Part shown: positions 35,151-48,500 of the stretch, in pieces
Position numbering within the stretch: position 1 is the stretch's first letter
How the letters are laid out: each line of letters begins with the position of its first letter
Assembly (NCBI GenBank): GCA_028583605.1
Contig: CM053331.1
Span: forward strand, 41,175,283-41,239,282
Length of the DNA stretch: 64,000 nucleotides
Reading direction: 5' to 3'
DNA from: Dastarcus helophoroides
Taxonomy: Eukaryota; Arthropoda; Insecta; Coleoptera; Bothrideridae
Position numbers and translations under genes: made by a program
The notes under the pieces: generated by a model
Told to the model about the DNA's origin: nothing
The model's input: only the letters and a program-made list of their open reading frames with translations
Database searches by the model: none

Positions 35151-36034
35151 TGACCGAATATAGTTTTAATTTCAGCGAAATTCTCGCGAGTGTTTCAATT
35201 TTTGAGTCCATCGATTTACGCCACTGAATCACAAACAAAGAATTATGCTTATTACTGTCATTTTTCGTTTACCGTTATTTTAATGACGTGAAATTCAAAC
35301 TTTCGTGCGAATTGTTTGCGACTCAACCTCGCACAAATCGAACTGCAGCGCACTCGCTTCTTACGTGAAAAAAATTCAAATGAATATAAACGTAAACTGC
35401 TTTATCGCAGAAAACTTCGCCGTAGTTGTTAACGTGATATTTGTATCGAAAAATTCTTTTTTACTCGCGAAAAGTTGCGTCTGTCATTTTCTCCACCGTC
35501 AACGTAGCACTCGTATTAAAATAAAAATATCGTGTTTTTTCAAGAAGAAAAAACGACCACAAAAAATGAAAAATCACCCACCTCATGCTGCCAAATATGT
35601 GACAAATAGTGCAAAAGTTTATAAACATTCTCGTTCATTTGAAACCGAAACTCTTCAACGCGATTCACCGGCAAGTTGCACGTTTACCTAAATTTCGAAG
35701 CTACGGCGCCATCTAGCCCCCAGTAGCTCAACTACGCATGCCAAATACGAAACATTTTAACGAAATTGTATTTTCGCAATTTTGGAATTAAAAATCAACT
35801 TAACAATTAAAACGTTAATTTCCACCCAAATAATACTCCTACGTTGGAGAGGAGGAAGTGATTTAAGAGAATAACGTTACCATTTTTAATAAAAATTGAC
35901 AGATTGAAAATTCTATGGACAATCGGGATCTTCCATCATTTCCCCCTCCTAGTCGCAGTGCTCCAATTGCATAAACCAAAACTTCTCTTCAACTTACAAA
36001 TCAAAAGTCAAACGACAACGGCTTGAAAGCAAAA
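35151..36034. other. Unique DNA with a CTCF-like site
   Basis: A 128-residue plus-strand frame (35305-35691) is the longest non-repeat frame of the region but is K/S/F-rich without recognised motifs. At 35705-35718 the minus strand carries the CTAGATGGCGCC CTCF-like core. Confidence 0.35.
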
Positions 36035-36185
36035 GAATTTAAAAACAAAATTTCGTCTGAATTTAAAAACAGAATTTCGTCTGAATTTGAAAACACAATT
36101 TCGTTTGAATTTGAAAACAGAAATTCGTCTGAATTTGAAAACGAATTCGTCTAAATTTGAAAGTAGAATTTCGTCCGAATTTACA
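36035..36185 (+). repeat. ~24-bp minisatellite
   Basis: About six units of GAATTTGAAAACAGAATTTC followed by GTCT, with substitutions. The minus strand reads as repeated FKFRRN peptides; this is a repeat artefact. Confidence 0.85.
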
Positions 36186-36839
36186 ACTGAACATAGAAAC
36201 GTCAAGGACGAATTGTTCTTTGGGGAAGACGATTCGCATTTAACGGAAGTCTCAAGACGCTAAAAATCGACTAGAATCAACAAGGACGAGCTTTGGACGC
36301 GTCGGGTAGCAAAAAATAGTTATTTCGCTACAAAGTATGGCGGACATTATCGATATTAAACATCTTATATAAGCCATTAAATACTTTACGATCGACATAC
36401 ACTTTTATATCCACTTTATCTATTCGTTCACCTTTTTTATTTGTATATCGGCCACGGTTATGAAACTGATCGATAAGAAAAGTGTGAATTTAATGACGCT
36501 AATATCTCGAAAGAGTGGAGGCAGCATCGTCGCTCTCCCTCTAAACGATACCCCGTATCGAATTATTTCGACATTTTGTATTTTCAAGCGTCAGATCAAC
36601 GATTTATTAGATTACGCAGAACGACGGTCATAGATTACGACTTTAATATCTTTCGCTGGCAATTTAATTTCATATTTTTCATTAAAAGCGCTTGTTTACG
36701 AAATGATCGCGCTATAGTCCGTTCGCCGCAACACGGCGCTTACGTCATCACTTGGTAATTTTATTAAACGACTACTTTAACGATTAAAATCAACGGAGCT
36801 GATCTGATGAATGCATAAAACCTGGGAATACGTTATCAC
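36186..36839. other. Unique DNA, no recognised gene
   Basis: Non-repetitive; no feature that I can support. Confidence 0.4.
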
Positions 36840-39800
36840 TTCTGGAAAATTATATTCGAAATTTCGAGGAAAAATTGAATTTTTGCGAAAAAAAGGTTAA
36901 AATGTCATGTTAAATATCATAAAAAGCAATTGACATGTCCAGAAACATGTTGACATGAAGAAATAAGTCGAAAATTCCTAAATTAAATTCTCCGCTGAAA
37001 TTTCACTTAAAACTACTCCAAATTTTGAGGAAAAATTGATTTTTTGTGAAAAACGTCAAAATTGCACGTCAAATGTCATAAAAAACAATTGATATTTCCA
37101 GAAACATGTTTCACGTAAAATAACATGAAATTTCAAGAAAAAAATGTATTTTTGCGAAAAATGTCAAAATGTCACGTCAAATGTCATAAAAAGCAATTGA
37201 CATTTTCAGAAACATTGAATTAAACGTTTTCAGAAACACTGACACCTAAGGCGACTCAAAATTTCGAGAAAAAATTGAATTTTGGGAAAAAAAGTCAAAA
37301 TGTCATGTCAAATGTCATAAAAATCAATTGACATGTCCAGAAACATGTTGACATGTAGAAATAAATCGAAAATTCCTAAAATAAATTTTTCTCTGAAATT
37401 TCACGTAAAACTACTCGAAATTTCGAGAAAAAATTGATTTTTTGTGAAAAACGTCAAAATGTCACGTCAAATGTCATAAAAAACAATTGATATTTCCAGA
37501 AACATGTTCCACGTAAAATAACATGAAATTTCAAGAAAAAGAATGAATTTTTGCGAAAAATGTCAAAATGTCACGTCAAATGTCATAAAAAGCAATTGAC
37601 ATTTGCAGAAACATATTGAATTAAACGCTTTCAGAAACACTGACCCTTAAAACGACTCAAAATTTCGAGAAAAAATTGAATTTTGGGGAAAAAGTCAAAA
37701 TATCATGTCAAATGTCATAAAAATCATTTGACATTTTCAGAAACATGTTGACATGGAGAAATAGAAATAGAAAATTCGTAAAATAAAATTTCCCTGACAA
37801 AGATCAAAGTTAAAATAAACTTACTCGAAATTGCGAGAAAAAAAACGAATTTTTACGAAAAAAAAAATGTCAAAATTTCACGTCAAATGTCATAAAAATC
37901 AATTGACATTTCCAAAAACATGTTCCAGGTAAAATACTCTAAATGTCAAGTAAACAATGAAATTTTGCCAAAAAAATGTCAAAATGTCACGTCAAATGTC
38001 ATAAAATTCAATAGACATTTCTAGAAGCATGTTGACATGGAGAAATAAGTAGATAATTTGTAAAATAAATCTTTCACCAAAGTTCCACGTCAAACTACTC
38101 GAAAATTCGAAAAAAATTGAATTTTTGCGAAAATTGTCAAAATGTCATGTCAAATGTCATAAAAAAACAAATGACATTTCTAGAAATATTTTCTACCTAA
38201 AACGGCTCAAAAGTTTCGAGGAAAAATTGAATTTTTGCGAAAAATGTCAAAATGTCATGTCAAATGTCATGTCAAATGTCATAAAAATCACTTGACATTT
38301 CCAGGAACGTGCTGAAGTGGAGAAATGAAACGAAAATTCGTAAAATAAATTTTTCCTTAGGAAAGATGAAAGTTCAACGTAAAAGTACTCGACATTTTGA
38401 AAAAAAAATGATTTTTTTTGTCAAAAATGTCCAAATGTCATGTCAAATGTCATAAAAAACAATTGACATTTCCAGAAATATGTTCCACGTAAAACGACTC
38501 GAAATTTCGAGAAACAATTGAATCTTTGCGAAGATTGTCAACATATCACGTCAAATGTCATAAAAGTCAAATGACATTTCTAGAAACATAGTGAAATTAA
38601 TAAATAGGTAAAAAATTCGAAAAATAAATTTTTTACTTAAAAGGATGGAAGGTCCACGTAAAACACTCGAAATTTCGAAAAAAAAATTTAATTTTGCCAA
38701 AAATGTCAAAATGTCATGTCAAATGTCATAAAAATCAATTGACATTTCCAAAAACATGTTCCACGAAAGTTTACACGAAACTTGGAGAAAAAATTGAATT
38801 TTTGCGAAAAACGTCAAAATGTCATGTCAAATGTCATAAAAGTCAAATGATATTTCCAGAAACATAGTGATATTAAGAAATAGGTAGAAAATTCGAAAAA
38901 TAAATTTTTTACTTAAAAGGATGGAAGGTCCACGTAAAACACTCGAAATTTCGAAAAAAAAATTTAATTTTGCCAAAAATGTCAAAATGTCATGTCAAAT
39001 GTCATAAAAATCAATTGACATTTCCAAAAACATGTTCCACGAAAGGCTACACGAAACTTCGAGAAAAAATTGAATTTTTGCGAAAAATGTCAAAATGTCA
39101 TGTCAAATGTCATCCAAGTCAATTGACATTTCCGGAAACATGTTCACATAAAGAAATAAATAGAAAATTTGTAAAAAATGGCAGTTCCACGTAAATTTAC
39201 TCGAATATTGGAGAAAATATTGAATTTTTGCGAAAAAATGTCAAAATGTCTAGTCAAATGTCATACAAGTCAAATGACATTTCTAGAAACATAGTGACGT
39301 TAAGAAATAGGTAGAAAAACGTAAAATAAAATTTTTACTTAAAAAGATGGAAATTCCACGTGAAAGTACTCGAAATTTCGAAAAAAAAAATTGAATTTTG
39401 CGAAAAATGTCAAAATGTCACGTCAAATGTCATAAAAATCAATTCACATTTCCAAAAACATGTTCCACGGAAAGCTACACGAAATTTCGAGAAAAAATTG
39501 AATTTTTGCGAAAAATGTCAAAATGTCATGTCAAATGTCATCCAAGTCAATTGACATTTCCGGAAACATGTTCACATAAAGAAATAAATAGAAAATTTGT
39601 AAAAGATGGAAGTTCCACGTAAATTGACTCGAATATTCGAGAAAATATTGAATTTTTGCGAAAAAATGTCAAAATGTCACGCCAAATGTCATAAAAGTCA
39701 AATGACATTTCTAGAAACATAGTGACGTTAAGAAATAGGTAGAAAATTCGTAAAATAAAATTTTTATTTAAAAAGATGGAAATTCCACGTAAAAGTACTC

Positions 39801-40160
39801 GAAATTTCGAGTAAGAATTAAATTCTTGCGAAAAATGTCATGTCAAATGTCATAAAAATCAACTGACATTTTCAAAAAGATGTTGAAATGAAGACAAAAA
39901 GATGTTGAAATGAAGACAAATCGAAAATTCGTTTTACGAATTTTCATCGAAAAAGGCGGAAGTTTAGCGTAGTCGAAATTTCGAGAAAAAATTAAATTTT
40001 TTGCGTAAAGTCAAAATGAGATGTCAAACACGTTAAAACTATTCGAAATTAAGAGAAAAAATCGATTTTTTACGAAAAAAAAAGCAAAAATGTCACGTCA
40101 AATGTCATAAAAATCAATTGACATTTCCAGAACATGTTGAAATGGAATAATAAGTTGAAA
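36840..40160 (+). repeat. TGTCAAAATGTCATGTCAAA satellite with ~400-bp higher-order period
   Basis: Monomers of ~110-160 bp contain GTCAAAATGTCATGTCAAAT, then GTCATAAAAATCAATTGACA, TTTCCAGAAACATGTTCCAC, and CTCGAAATTTCGAGAAAAAA. Spacings of the GTCAAAATGTCA mark (36896, 37054, 37164, 37290, 37452, 37561, 37694) repeat as ~160/110/130, giving a ~395-430 bp three-monomer unit. Two 74-residue frames (38970-39194, 39398-39622) are 428 bp apart and nearly the same. Each monomer holds an AAATGTCA…TGACATTT inverted pair. Confidence 0.88.
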
Positions 40161-41220
40161 ATTTGAGAAAAACTTGAAATTGTGCAAATCATACGCTTGA
40201 AAAATTTAAATGTCAAAAAAATAAGATTTAAAAAAAAAGCCGAAGGTCATTGAAAATGCTAAATTTAAATTAAAAATAACGAAATCTTGATAAGAGTTGG
40301 CATTTTATTAAATAGATGAAAGTTTTACAAAAAAAATTGAAAGTATGCGATTAAACGTCAAAATGTCACAAAAAAAAATTGAAATTTTGCGGAAGTGTCA
40401 AATTATTATTTAAAACAATGAAGTTTTGCTAAAGTGCTTGAAATTTCATTTAAAATAGACAAAAGTTTGCTCTGAAGGCATAATGGGGTTGCCCTTTGAG
40501 ACTGGATTAAAGTAAAAAAAAACAAGAAGAAGGATTGAAATTGGATTAAAAATGTTGAAAGTTTGATAATAAAATTAAAATCCTCGAAAAAATGTCGAAA
40601 TGTCAAGACAATTGAAATTTCGAGAAATATGACGCAAATTTAAAAAAGAATCAAGTGATCTTTGAAAAGGACGGAATTTCGTTAAACGAATTGACATTAT
40701 TTCAAATAAATCAAAATTTCGAGAAAAAAATCAGAAAAGAAATGTTAAAACTTAGAAAAAAATGTCGAAAATGTATTAAAAATAAATCAAATGTTCATTT
40801 AAAAGAAATATAAACCAAATTTTCATGAAAAATAATAAATGTTCGATAAAGAAATGAAAATTTCATTGAAAATGTCAAAAACCTGCGAAAAAATATGAAA
40901 TTTCGCAAAAAAAAACGTCAAAATGTCACAAAAAAATCGAAATTTTGCGGAAAGTTAAAAAACCATTAAAAATGCAAAATCTTTTTAAACAAAACAAAGT
41001 TACGATACAGAAACCGGGGCTTTGTTGCAAAAATCGAAATTTTAACAAAATATTGTTTCACGAAAATAGTCAAAATGTCAAAAAGTCACAAAAAGCTAAA
41101 TTCGGCCAAAATTGTTTAAAATGCGTTAAAACAGTCAACTTTTAATTAAAACGACACTTTCGAAAAAAAAAATGAAATTTCATTTAAAAAAAAGTCGAAA
41201 TTTTTGGGTTTATTAGTATT
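40161..41220. repeat. Degenerate A-rich repeat DNA
   Basis: Continuation of A-rich, TCGAAATTT- and GTCAAAATGTCA-bearing sequence without a clear period; probably a decayed edge of the neighbouring satellite. Confidence 0.55.
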
Positions 41221-42080
41221 TATTTTAGTTAAATCTCACTTAAAAATCTCTCGAACTCGAATCTTTCTCTAAATAAAGCAGTTTTCAAGATAAAACTACG
41301 ATCGACTTTCCAGCCAAGCGACGCAGATAACATCAGTGGGCGGAAGACCACTGACATCTCTACTCTCCGCTTATCTCGATTCTCGATGGATTCTAACCTA
41401 AATTCAACAAAAACATTGAATTTATCGGCCTCAGACACTTCATATAATCATCGAGTTGGCACAATAACATAACAAAGCCGCCAAAATGAACGCTAATCAA
41501 CACGCAAATAAACAAAAACTTTCAACAGAATATCAAGCGGGCGTCTTGGGCGTCTGACCCCAGACTTGACGTTCGGCACGATTAACAAAGCAAAATAAAA
41601 ACAAACTAAATGGCTCACCTATACAAACAAAACTGCAACTAAAACACAAGCACACAAATCAAACCAACTGAAAATTAAGCGTGCACAACTGAAAATAAAA
41701 AAAAATAATACGGGGTTAATCTTCGTCGAGATGTCGGTGCATCGAAAACGGCTGCATGCAAACAGGTGGTGGTGGGACGCGTCGTGGCGCGGCGAACGTC
41801 GCAAATAACGGCGCTGCCGTCGCGGCGCCTCGCCACTTGTTGATCGTTCGAATTTAAAACGGCCGTTTCGCCCCCGAGGATCCGCCAGGTTGGTGGTGTG
41901 TGTGTGTGGCTCCTGTTGTGTTCGCCTTATCGTATTTGTTATGTTTACAGTTCCCACGTGCTTCTTGACGTTTATTTAATAAACAATCGAGGGATCTCGC
42001 GGTGTTTGGCCGGGGAGATGGCTAGGAATCTGCCGCGCATCGCTGCAACAACTTGACGCGGCTACTAGATGGCGCCAGTT
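41221..42080. other. GC-richer unique segment, possible 5' exon or regulatory DNA
   Basis: Stands out between two AT-rich satellites. It holds minus-strand frames of 69 (41229-41438) and 112 residues (41619-41957) that I do not recognise, a short (GT)n run near 41895 and a 13/14 match to the CTCF consensus. It may be the first exon/promoter of a gene outside the window; not supported further. Confidence 0.3.
42062..42075 (+). promoter_or_regulatory. CTCF-like site
   Basis: CTACTAGATGGCGC agrees with the CTCF core consensus CCASYAGRKGGCRS at 13 of 14 positions. Inferred from consensus only. Confidence 0.4.
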
Positions 42081-43559
42081 ATACGTAAATTTATTACGAT
42101 GGTATTTTATTGGAAATCTTTGTAAAACCTTGTTATAGCCAATTTTCAAAATAAAACTCGAAGTTAATTTCGTTAAATTTCGATTTTCTATAGAAACTTT
42201 GGACAATGTTGCTTCAAACTAGCAAACTTTTTTTTTTACTTTTTTTAAGTTTAAATCGGTGATTTTCTAATTTTGTTTCATAAATTTCTGTTGTGCTCAA
42301 TTTTCAAGATTAAACTTGTAGTAGTTCTCGATAACTTTGGATTTTTTACGGAAATTTTAATTTGTTTCTCGATATTTGTCCGTAAACTCGAAAAGTTTAT
42401 ATTTAGTTCGAAAAAATTCGCCTTTAAATTGGAAGTTTCCTAATTTTGTTTTAGAACTTTCAATTGCTGTCTTTTTAGAAATTTCTTCATTTTAATTTCA
42501 AGACTACAATTTAATTTTTTCTTGTTGAAATCTAGACTGTAAGATAGAGATTTCGAATTCAAAAGTTCGACTAGGATTTGCAAGTTTAAAATCGTAAATT
42601 TCCTAATTTCGTTTCTTTTTATTTCGTTTCTTTTTATTTCATTTCTTCTTTTTCGCAATTTTTGTCAAATTTTTGAGGTTCAATTTTTTTATGTTTCCAA
42701 ATTATTGGCTGTTAATTCAAAATTGTGATTTTGTTTTTTCCGAATTTCAATTCTATTTTCAAAATTTTTATTTTTGAGACTTCAAGCTTACTCATTTTTT
42801 TTTAGATAAATTTCGATTGTTTTCTGAAAATTATGTTCCATAAATTTCGAACTTTGAAACAATATTTCTGGAGAAAATTGGAAAACAATTTGAAATCTCG
42901 AAAGCAGAAATTTCATTTTTTTGCCCTCCATATTTCGAATTTTTGTTCAAGGCGATATTTTCAGGTATCGCAATTTTCTTGGTCTCACCTTTATTATCAA
43001 ACTTTTAAATTTGGACATTTTTTGGAAATTTCGAATTTTTTCTGAATATTTCGTTTTTTCTTTAAAATACCAGTTTTTTTGGTAGAGATACTGTACGACT
43101 TCGGATTTTTTTTAATTTCGGCTTTTTAAAATTAAACTTTTACGAATTTCGACGTTTTTTAAAATGTAACCTTTTGTTTTCTTAAAATTTCGTATTTTTT
43201 CAAACTTTCACCTTTTTTTTTAAATTGTGAATTTTTTTTGGAAATTTTCAACTTTCTCTAATAATTTAAGCGTTTCCTAAAGTTTACTCTTTTTTCAAAA
43301 TTTTCCATTTTTTTTTAAAATATCGACCATTTTTAGAAAATTTAACTTTCCAAAATTTTAAATTTTGTAAAATTTCGACTTTGAAAATTCGACATTTTTA
43401 AATTCCGGCATTTTTCAAAATGTGTCCTCTTTTAAAATTCACCCCTATTTTCGAAAATTTCGATTCTTTTAAGGATTTGGAATCATTTCAAAATTTAGAC
43501 TTTATTTGAAAATTTTGACTTTTTCGAAATTCGACATTTTTTAAAAATTGGTTTTCTGA

Positions 43560-44520
43560 AATTTTCATCCATTTTTCAAAATTTCAAGTTTCATAACAAA
43601 TTACGAATTCTTTCAATTTTTAAACTTTTTTCAAATATTTTGATTTTTTTTTTTTGAAATTTTTAACTTTTTATGAACATTTCGAAATTTTTTGGAATTT
43701 CGACTTTTTTCAAAATTTTCGAGTTTTTATAATCCTCACTTTGTTTGAAAATTTTGACTTTTCGAAATTAGACATTTTTTAAAAATTGGTTTTTTTTGGA
43801 ATTTTCATCTATTTTTCAAAATTTCGAGTTTCATAACAAATTACGAATTTTTTCAATTTTCAAACTTTTTTCAAATATTTTGATTTTTTTTTTTTGAAAT
43901 TTTTAACTTTTTATGAACATTTCGAAATTTTTTGGAATTTCGACTTTTTTCAAAATTTTCGAGTTTTTATAATCCTCACTTTGTTTGAAAATTTTGACTT
44001 TTCGAAATTAGACATTTTTTAAAAATTGGTTTTTTTTGGAATTTTCATCTATTTTTCAAAATTTCGAGTTTCATAACAAATTACGAATTTTTTCAATTTT
44101 CGAACTTTTTTCAAATATTTTGATTTTTTTTTTTTTGAAAGTTTTAACTTATGAAAATTTCGAAATTTTTTGGAATTTCGAATTTTTTCAAAATTTTCGA
44201 GTTTTTATAATCCTCACTTTATTTGAAAATTTTGACTTTTCGAAATTCGAAATTTTTTAAAAATTGGTTTTTTTTGTAATTTTCATCTATTTTTCAAAAT
44301 TTCGAGTTTCATAACAAATTACGAATTTTTTCAATTTTCAAACTTTTTTCAAATATTTTCATTTTTTTCTGAAATTTTTACCTTTTCATGAAAATTTCGA
44401 AATTTTTGGAATTTCGAAATTTTTTGGAATTTCGATTTTTTTTAAAATTTTCGAGTTTTAATAATCCTCACTTTATTTGAAAATTTTGACTTTTTCGAAA
44501 TTCGACATTTTTTAAAAATT
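43560..44520 (+). repeat. 240-bp tandem repeat (four units)
   Basis: The phrase TCATAACAAATTACGAATT recurs at about 43591, 43831, 44071 and 44309, a period of 240, 240 and 238 bp. Units two and three are nearly identical; the last is partly deleted and duplicated. Confidence 0.9.
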
Positions 44521-44612
44521 GATTTTTTTGGAATTTTTAACTATTTTTCAAACTTTTTTCAAATATTTTCATTTTTTTCTGAAATTTTTACCTTTTCATG
44601 AAAATTTCGAAA

Positions 44613-45836
44613 TTTTTGGAATTTCGACTTTTTCATAATTTTCGATTTTTTTTAATTCTCACTTTTTTCGAAAATTTTAACTTTCTTCGAAAACTTTGAC
44701 TTTTTTTGAAAATTCGTCTTTCAGATTTCGAAATTTTTCCAAAATGTCGACATTTTTCCAAAATCTGCCCTTTTTGTAATTTTCGACCTTTTTTCAAAAT
44801 TTCGTTTTTTTTTAAATTGACATTTTTTTTAAAAATTGTAATTTTTTTTTCAAAATTTTTTACTTTCTATCATAATTTTAACATATTTCAAAATTTAGTC
44901 TTTTTTCAAAATTCTCTAATTTTTTTTTTGGAAAATTTTTACTTTTTTTGAAATCATTGATTTTTTAACACAATTTCGACTTCCAATTTTTAATATTTTT
45001 TAACATGGCATTTTTTGAAGTTTTCCCCCTTTTTCCAAATTTTCGACTTTTTTAAAAATCACGAATTTTTCCAAAAACATTTTTTTTTGAAAATGTGATT
45101 TTTTTTTCTGAAACACCTTTTTTTATCAAAATTTAAATTTTTTCAAAATTTTCGAATTTTTTTGAAAATTTCTTTTTTCAAAAATTTTGACCTTTTTTGA
45201 AAATTCGACTTTTCAACTTCGACATTTTTTTAAAATGTGACCGTTTTAAAAATTATCGACATTTTCTAAAAATTCAATTATTTTTGAAAATTTTATTTTT
45301 TTTTATAATTCTTTACCTTTTATCACAACTTCGACATTTTTGGAATTTCGACTTTTTCATAATTTTCGATTTTTTTTAATTCTCACTTTTTTCGAAAATT
45401 TTAACTTTCTTCGAAAACTTTGACTTTTTTTGAAAATTCGTCTTTCAGATTTCGAAATTTTTCCAAAATGTGGACATTTTTCCGAAATCTGGCCTTTTTG
45501 AAATTTTCGACCATTTTTTAAAATTTCGTTTTTTTTTCAATTGATCATTTTTTTTTTAAATTGTCTTTATTTTTCAAAATTTTTTACTTTCTATCATAAT
45601 TTTAACATATTTCAAAATTTAGTCTTTTTTCAAAATTCTCTAATTTTTTTTTTGGAAAATTTTTACTTTTTTTGAAATCATTGATTTTTTAACACAATTT
45701 CGACTTTCAATTTTCGATATTCTTTTAACATGGCATTTTTTGAAGTTTTCCCCCTTTTTCCAAATTTTCGACTTTTTTAAAAATCACGAATTTTTCCAAA
45801 AACATTTTTTTTTGAAAATGTGATTTTTTCTATTTT
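44613..45836 (+). repeat. ~500-bp segment duplicated at 725-bp spacing
   Basis: 44613-45112 and 45337-45836 match closely, both starting TTTTTGGAATTTCGACTTTT and both containing AACATGGCATTTTTTGAAG (45002 and 45727). Confidence 0.82.
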
Positions 45837-46806
45837 GCTATTTTTGAAATATTCGATATTTTCTAAAAATTCAATTTTTTTTATAATTCTTTACCTTTTA
45901 TCACAACTTCGACATTTTTCAAAATTTTGTCTTTTTTCGAACTTCCCTTTTTTGAAAATTTTAAATTTTTTTAAATTTTGACTTCTTACGAAAATTCAAC
46001 TTTCAAATTTCGATATTTCTTTTAATCTGGCAATTTTTGAAGTTTTGAACCTTTTTCCAAAATTTTGACTTAAAAAACAGAAATGTATCCAATTACATTT
46101 TTTTCAAAAAAATTTGATTTTTTTCTACCACTTTTACCTTTTTATCAACATTCCTACATTTTTGAAAAATTCGTCTTTTTTCAAAATTTTCGAATTTTTT
46201 AAAAACTTCATTTTTTTCGAAAATTTTCCATTTTTTGAAATATTTCATTTTTTGAAATATTTCATTTTTCTTCAAAACATCGACTTTTTTGAAAATTCAA
46301 TTTTCAAATTTAATTTTTCTAAAATGTGGCCTTTTTTTGATAATTTCGACATTTTTCAAAATTTCGATTTTTTCTTCTTTCGAAAATTTCGAGAAGCTTA
46401 TTCTGAAGAAAAAATATGAATTAAACTCGAAATTAAAAAGAAAAAATGCCGACAATTTGAAGAAAAAAAATTGAAAAAAAAATTTCTAAAAAAAAATTAA
46501 AAAAAAAATATTTTCCAAGAAAACAAGATACTTCGAAGAAAAATTAAAATTTTGAATTAAATGTCAAAATTTTGAAAATAAATCGCAAATCTCAACTCTC
46601 GATGCTCAACGAGGTCATTTAAAAGGTGCCAGCTCCCCCCCCCCTGGAATAAAACCATAATATTTAACATGAATATATTTCATAATATCGAATACAGTTT
46701 TCCAAAGTATAAAAATGCCTATAAAAATTCCAAATGCGTTAAAAATGCTTCTAAATTTAAATATAATAAATACAATTTTGAATTCGCCCCCCGTTTCGAT
46801 CGATTT

Positions 46807-48497
46807 TTACTGCTCGTCCTTATCCTTGGCGCCATGCTTCAAAATACGCGTGAATTCGACATAATCGAACAGACCGTTCTTGATCGGAGCCTCCCGAAAC
46901 ATCTCATCGACTTCGTCATCGGTAAATCTGTCCCCCATCGAAGTCAACAACTCCCTGAGTCTCTCCTCGTTGATGACGCCGATGTTATCCTCGTCGAAAC
47001 ACCCGAAGGCGTTCTTGATGACGTCTTCGGGATCGGTACCCTGAAGACGCTCGCCGAACAACGTCAAAAACATCGTGAAGTTGATCGGACCGGGCGCCTC
47101 GTTCATCATGCCATCGAGGTACTCGTCGGTGGGATTTTTACCTAGATAATACGTTCGTCCTTTTGTTATGTAATTAAAGTCGAGAGAAACAAAATTATTG
47201 GTGTATTTAATAAAATTTAATTCTCATCATTATAAAACATCTAATTAGTAAACTCTATTATGTAATTTAATTAAAAGAACAAGAAATATTACGAATTTAG
47301 TTCGTCAAAATTAGTGGCGTGGCAACAACGCACGAATTCTGTAGTTGGCAGTGGTATTCTATGATGCTGTATTCAACAAAAGAATCTGTGGGCGATTGTC
47401 TTGTTTTTAGTGGCGGTCGAGTATTTGAGGAGGAAAACCCGTTTATTTTTAGTTTAATTACATGATTTAATTAAATCAGACACTAGTTAATATTAGTTTT
47501 CACGCAAGTATTTGTTTCGTAAGCAATATTGTAAGCAACAATCTTGGAAAAATGTAAAAGAAGCGACACTTGGCAATTTGAGGTTATAACGCAACAAAAT
47601 ACGTAATAATGCGTTACTTTAACAACTACACGTAAAAATAATACTAATGTCGCCTGTACTTATCTGGAAAGTTGTAATATTTTCGCTTAAATCATTACAT
47701 TTAGCCATCTTGAGTTCACATTTGGCGAAAACACATGCACAACACATAAGAAAACTCTCATCGAACAAACAACTCTCAAAAAAGACAACTCCCATAGAAA
47801 AGACAGCACCCATAGAAAAGGCAGTAGGCAGAAAATACAGCACTCATAGAAAAGACAATAGCCAGAAAAGACAGCATCCATAGAAAATACCACCTAGAAC
47901 ACTTCCAAGTACCGCTCCAAGACTTGTCAATAATAGAGGATATTTGCAAATTGAAACGATAACCTAACCTTAATTCCATAACGCGTAAAATATATCAACA
48001 ATAAACTCGTAAAATATATTAATACGTATATTTTACGTGTTATGAATATTAAAAAATTCTACAAAGCAAGGGTTAAACAAAATTACGATTAATTGAACAT
48101 AACCTAAAAACCAAATACTCTGTTTTCAAATTCGTTGTTTGGCGCACTACAATTAGTTACTCGGTCTTGAAATAAGTTTTTCAGTCTGAAAATTCGTTTC
48201 TCGGGATCAAAATTAATTGATCGACCTCGCTTTATTTAAAAATCAGGCTTCGAGGTGCTTCGATGACAAAATTTAATGAATCAAAGAACTACTACGAAGG
48301 TACTCACCCAAAGAGGCCAGCATATCATGCAAATCTTCCTTATCCACGAACCCGTCGTGATTCTGGTCGATCATGTTGAAAGCTTCTTTAAATTCGGCGA
48401 TTTGGGCTTGATCGAACATAGCGAAGACGTTCGAAGTGGCCCTTTGGGCGCGCTTCTTCGTCGTCCCCTTGCGACTTACCGTTTTCCTTGAAGACAT
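46807..48497 (-). CDS. sqh: Non-muscle myosin II regulatory light chain (spaghetti squash)
   Basis: Two coding exons on the minus strand, 48308-48497 and 46807-47141 (join; 525 nt, 174 residues plus TAA). The donor is TTGG/GTGAGT and the acceptor ATCTAG/GT; the intron splits Gly64. The length equals Drosophila Sqh and nearly all residues agree with my recollection of it. The N-terminal [12 protein letters not shown] holds the Thr21/Ser22 pair (Thr20/Ser21 without Met), phosphorylated by MLCK and ROCK-type kinases to activate myosin II. EF-hand 1 has a complete loop (D44, N46, D48, G49, D52, D55); the later EF-hands, near 113-124 and 145-160, are degenerate, as usual in the family. The protein binds the IQ motif of the non-muscle heavy chain and acts in cytokinesis and cortical contraction. 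The ATG is the family start. An open frame on the opposite strand (46669-47145) is its shadow. Confidence 0.96.
47142..48307 (-). other. sqh: Intron of sqh, with a ~20-bp minisatellite
   Basis: 1,166 bp with GT…AG ends. It contains a purine-rich minisatellite at about 47776-47890 (units like CATAGAAAAGACAGCACC) and an inverted ACGCGTAAAATATA / TATATTTTACGTGT pair around 47980-48043. Frames of 68-78 residues here are repeat-derived. Confidence 0.85.
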
Positions 48498-48500
48498 GAT

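Larger units (their letters stand above)
42081..46600. repeat. T-rich short-period repeat tract
   Basis: Degenerate TTTTCAAAATTTCGACTTTT units over ~4.5 kb, of the same general kind as 1-1612. Open frames reading F/I/N-rich peptides arise from composition. The tract lies directly 3' of sqh and contains the 240-bp and 725-bp tandem structures listed separately. Confidence 0.8.

Noticed and set aside
35305..35691. 128-residue plus-strand frame
   Set aside because: K/S/F-rich without domains; starts at an arbitrary ATG and has no neighbouring exon signals that I can support.
34965..36185. Regular short repeats resembling a CRISPR array
   Set aside because: Units are contiguous 19- and 24-bp minisatellites without spacers, in a eukaryotic genome.
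41619..41957. 112-residue minus-strand frame
   Set aside because: No recognised motif; composition shifts from R/H-rich to F/C/V-rich across a CpG-rich then AT-rich boundary, as for a chance frame.
46669..47145. 158-residue plus-strand frame
   Set aside because: It is the antisense shadow of the second sqh coding exon.
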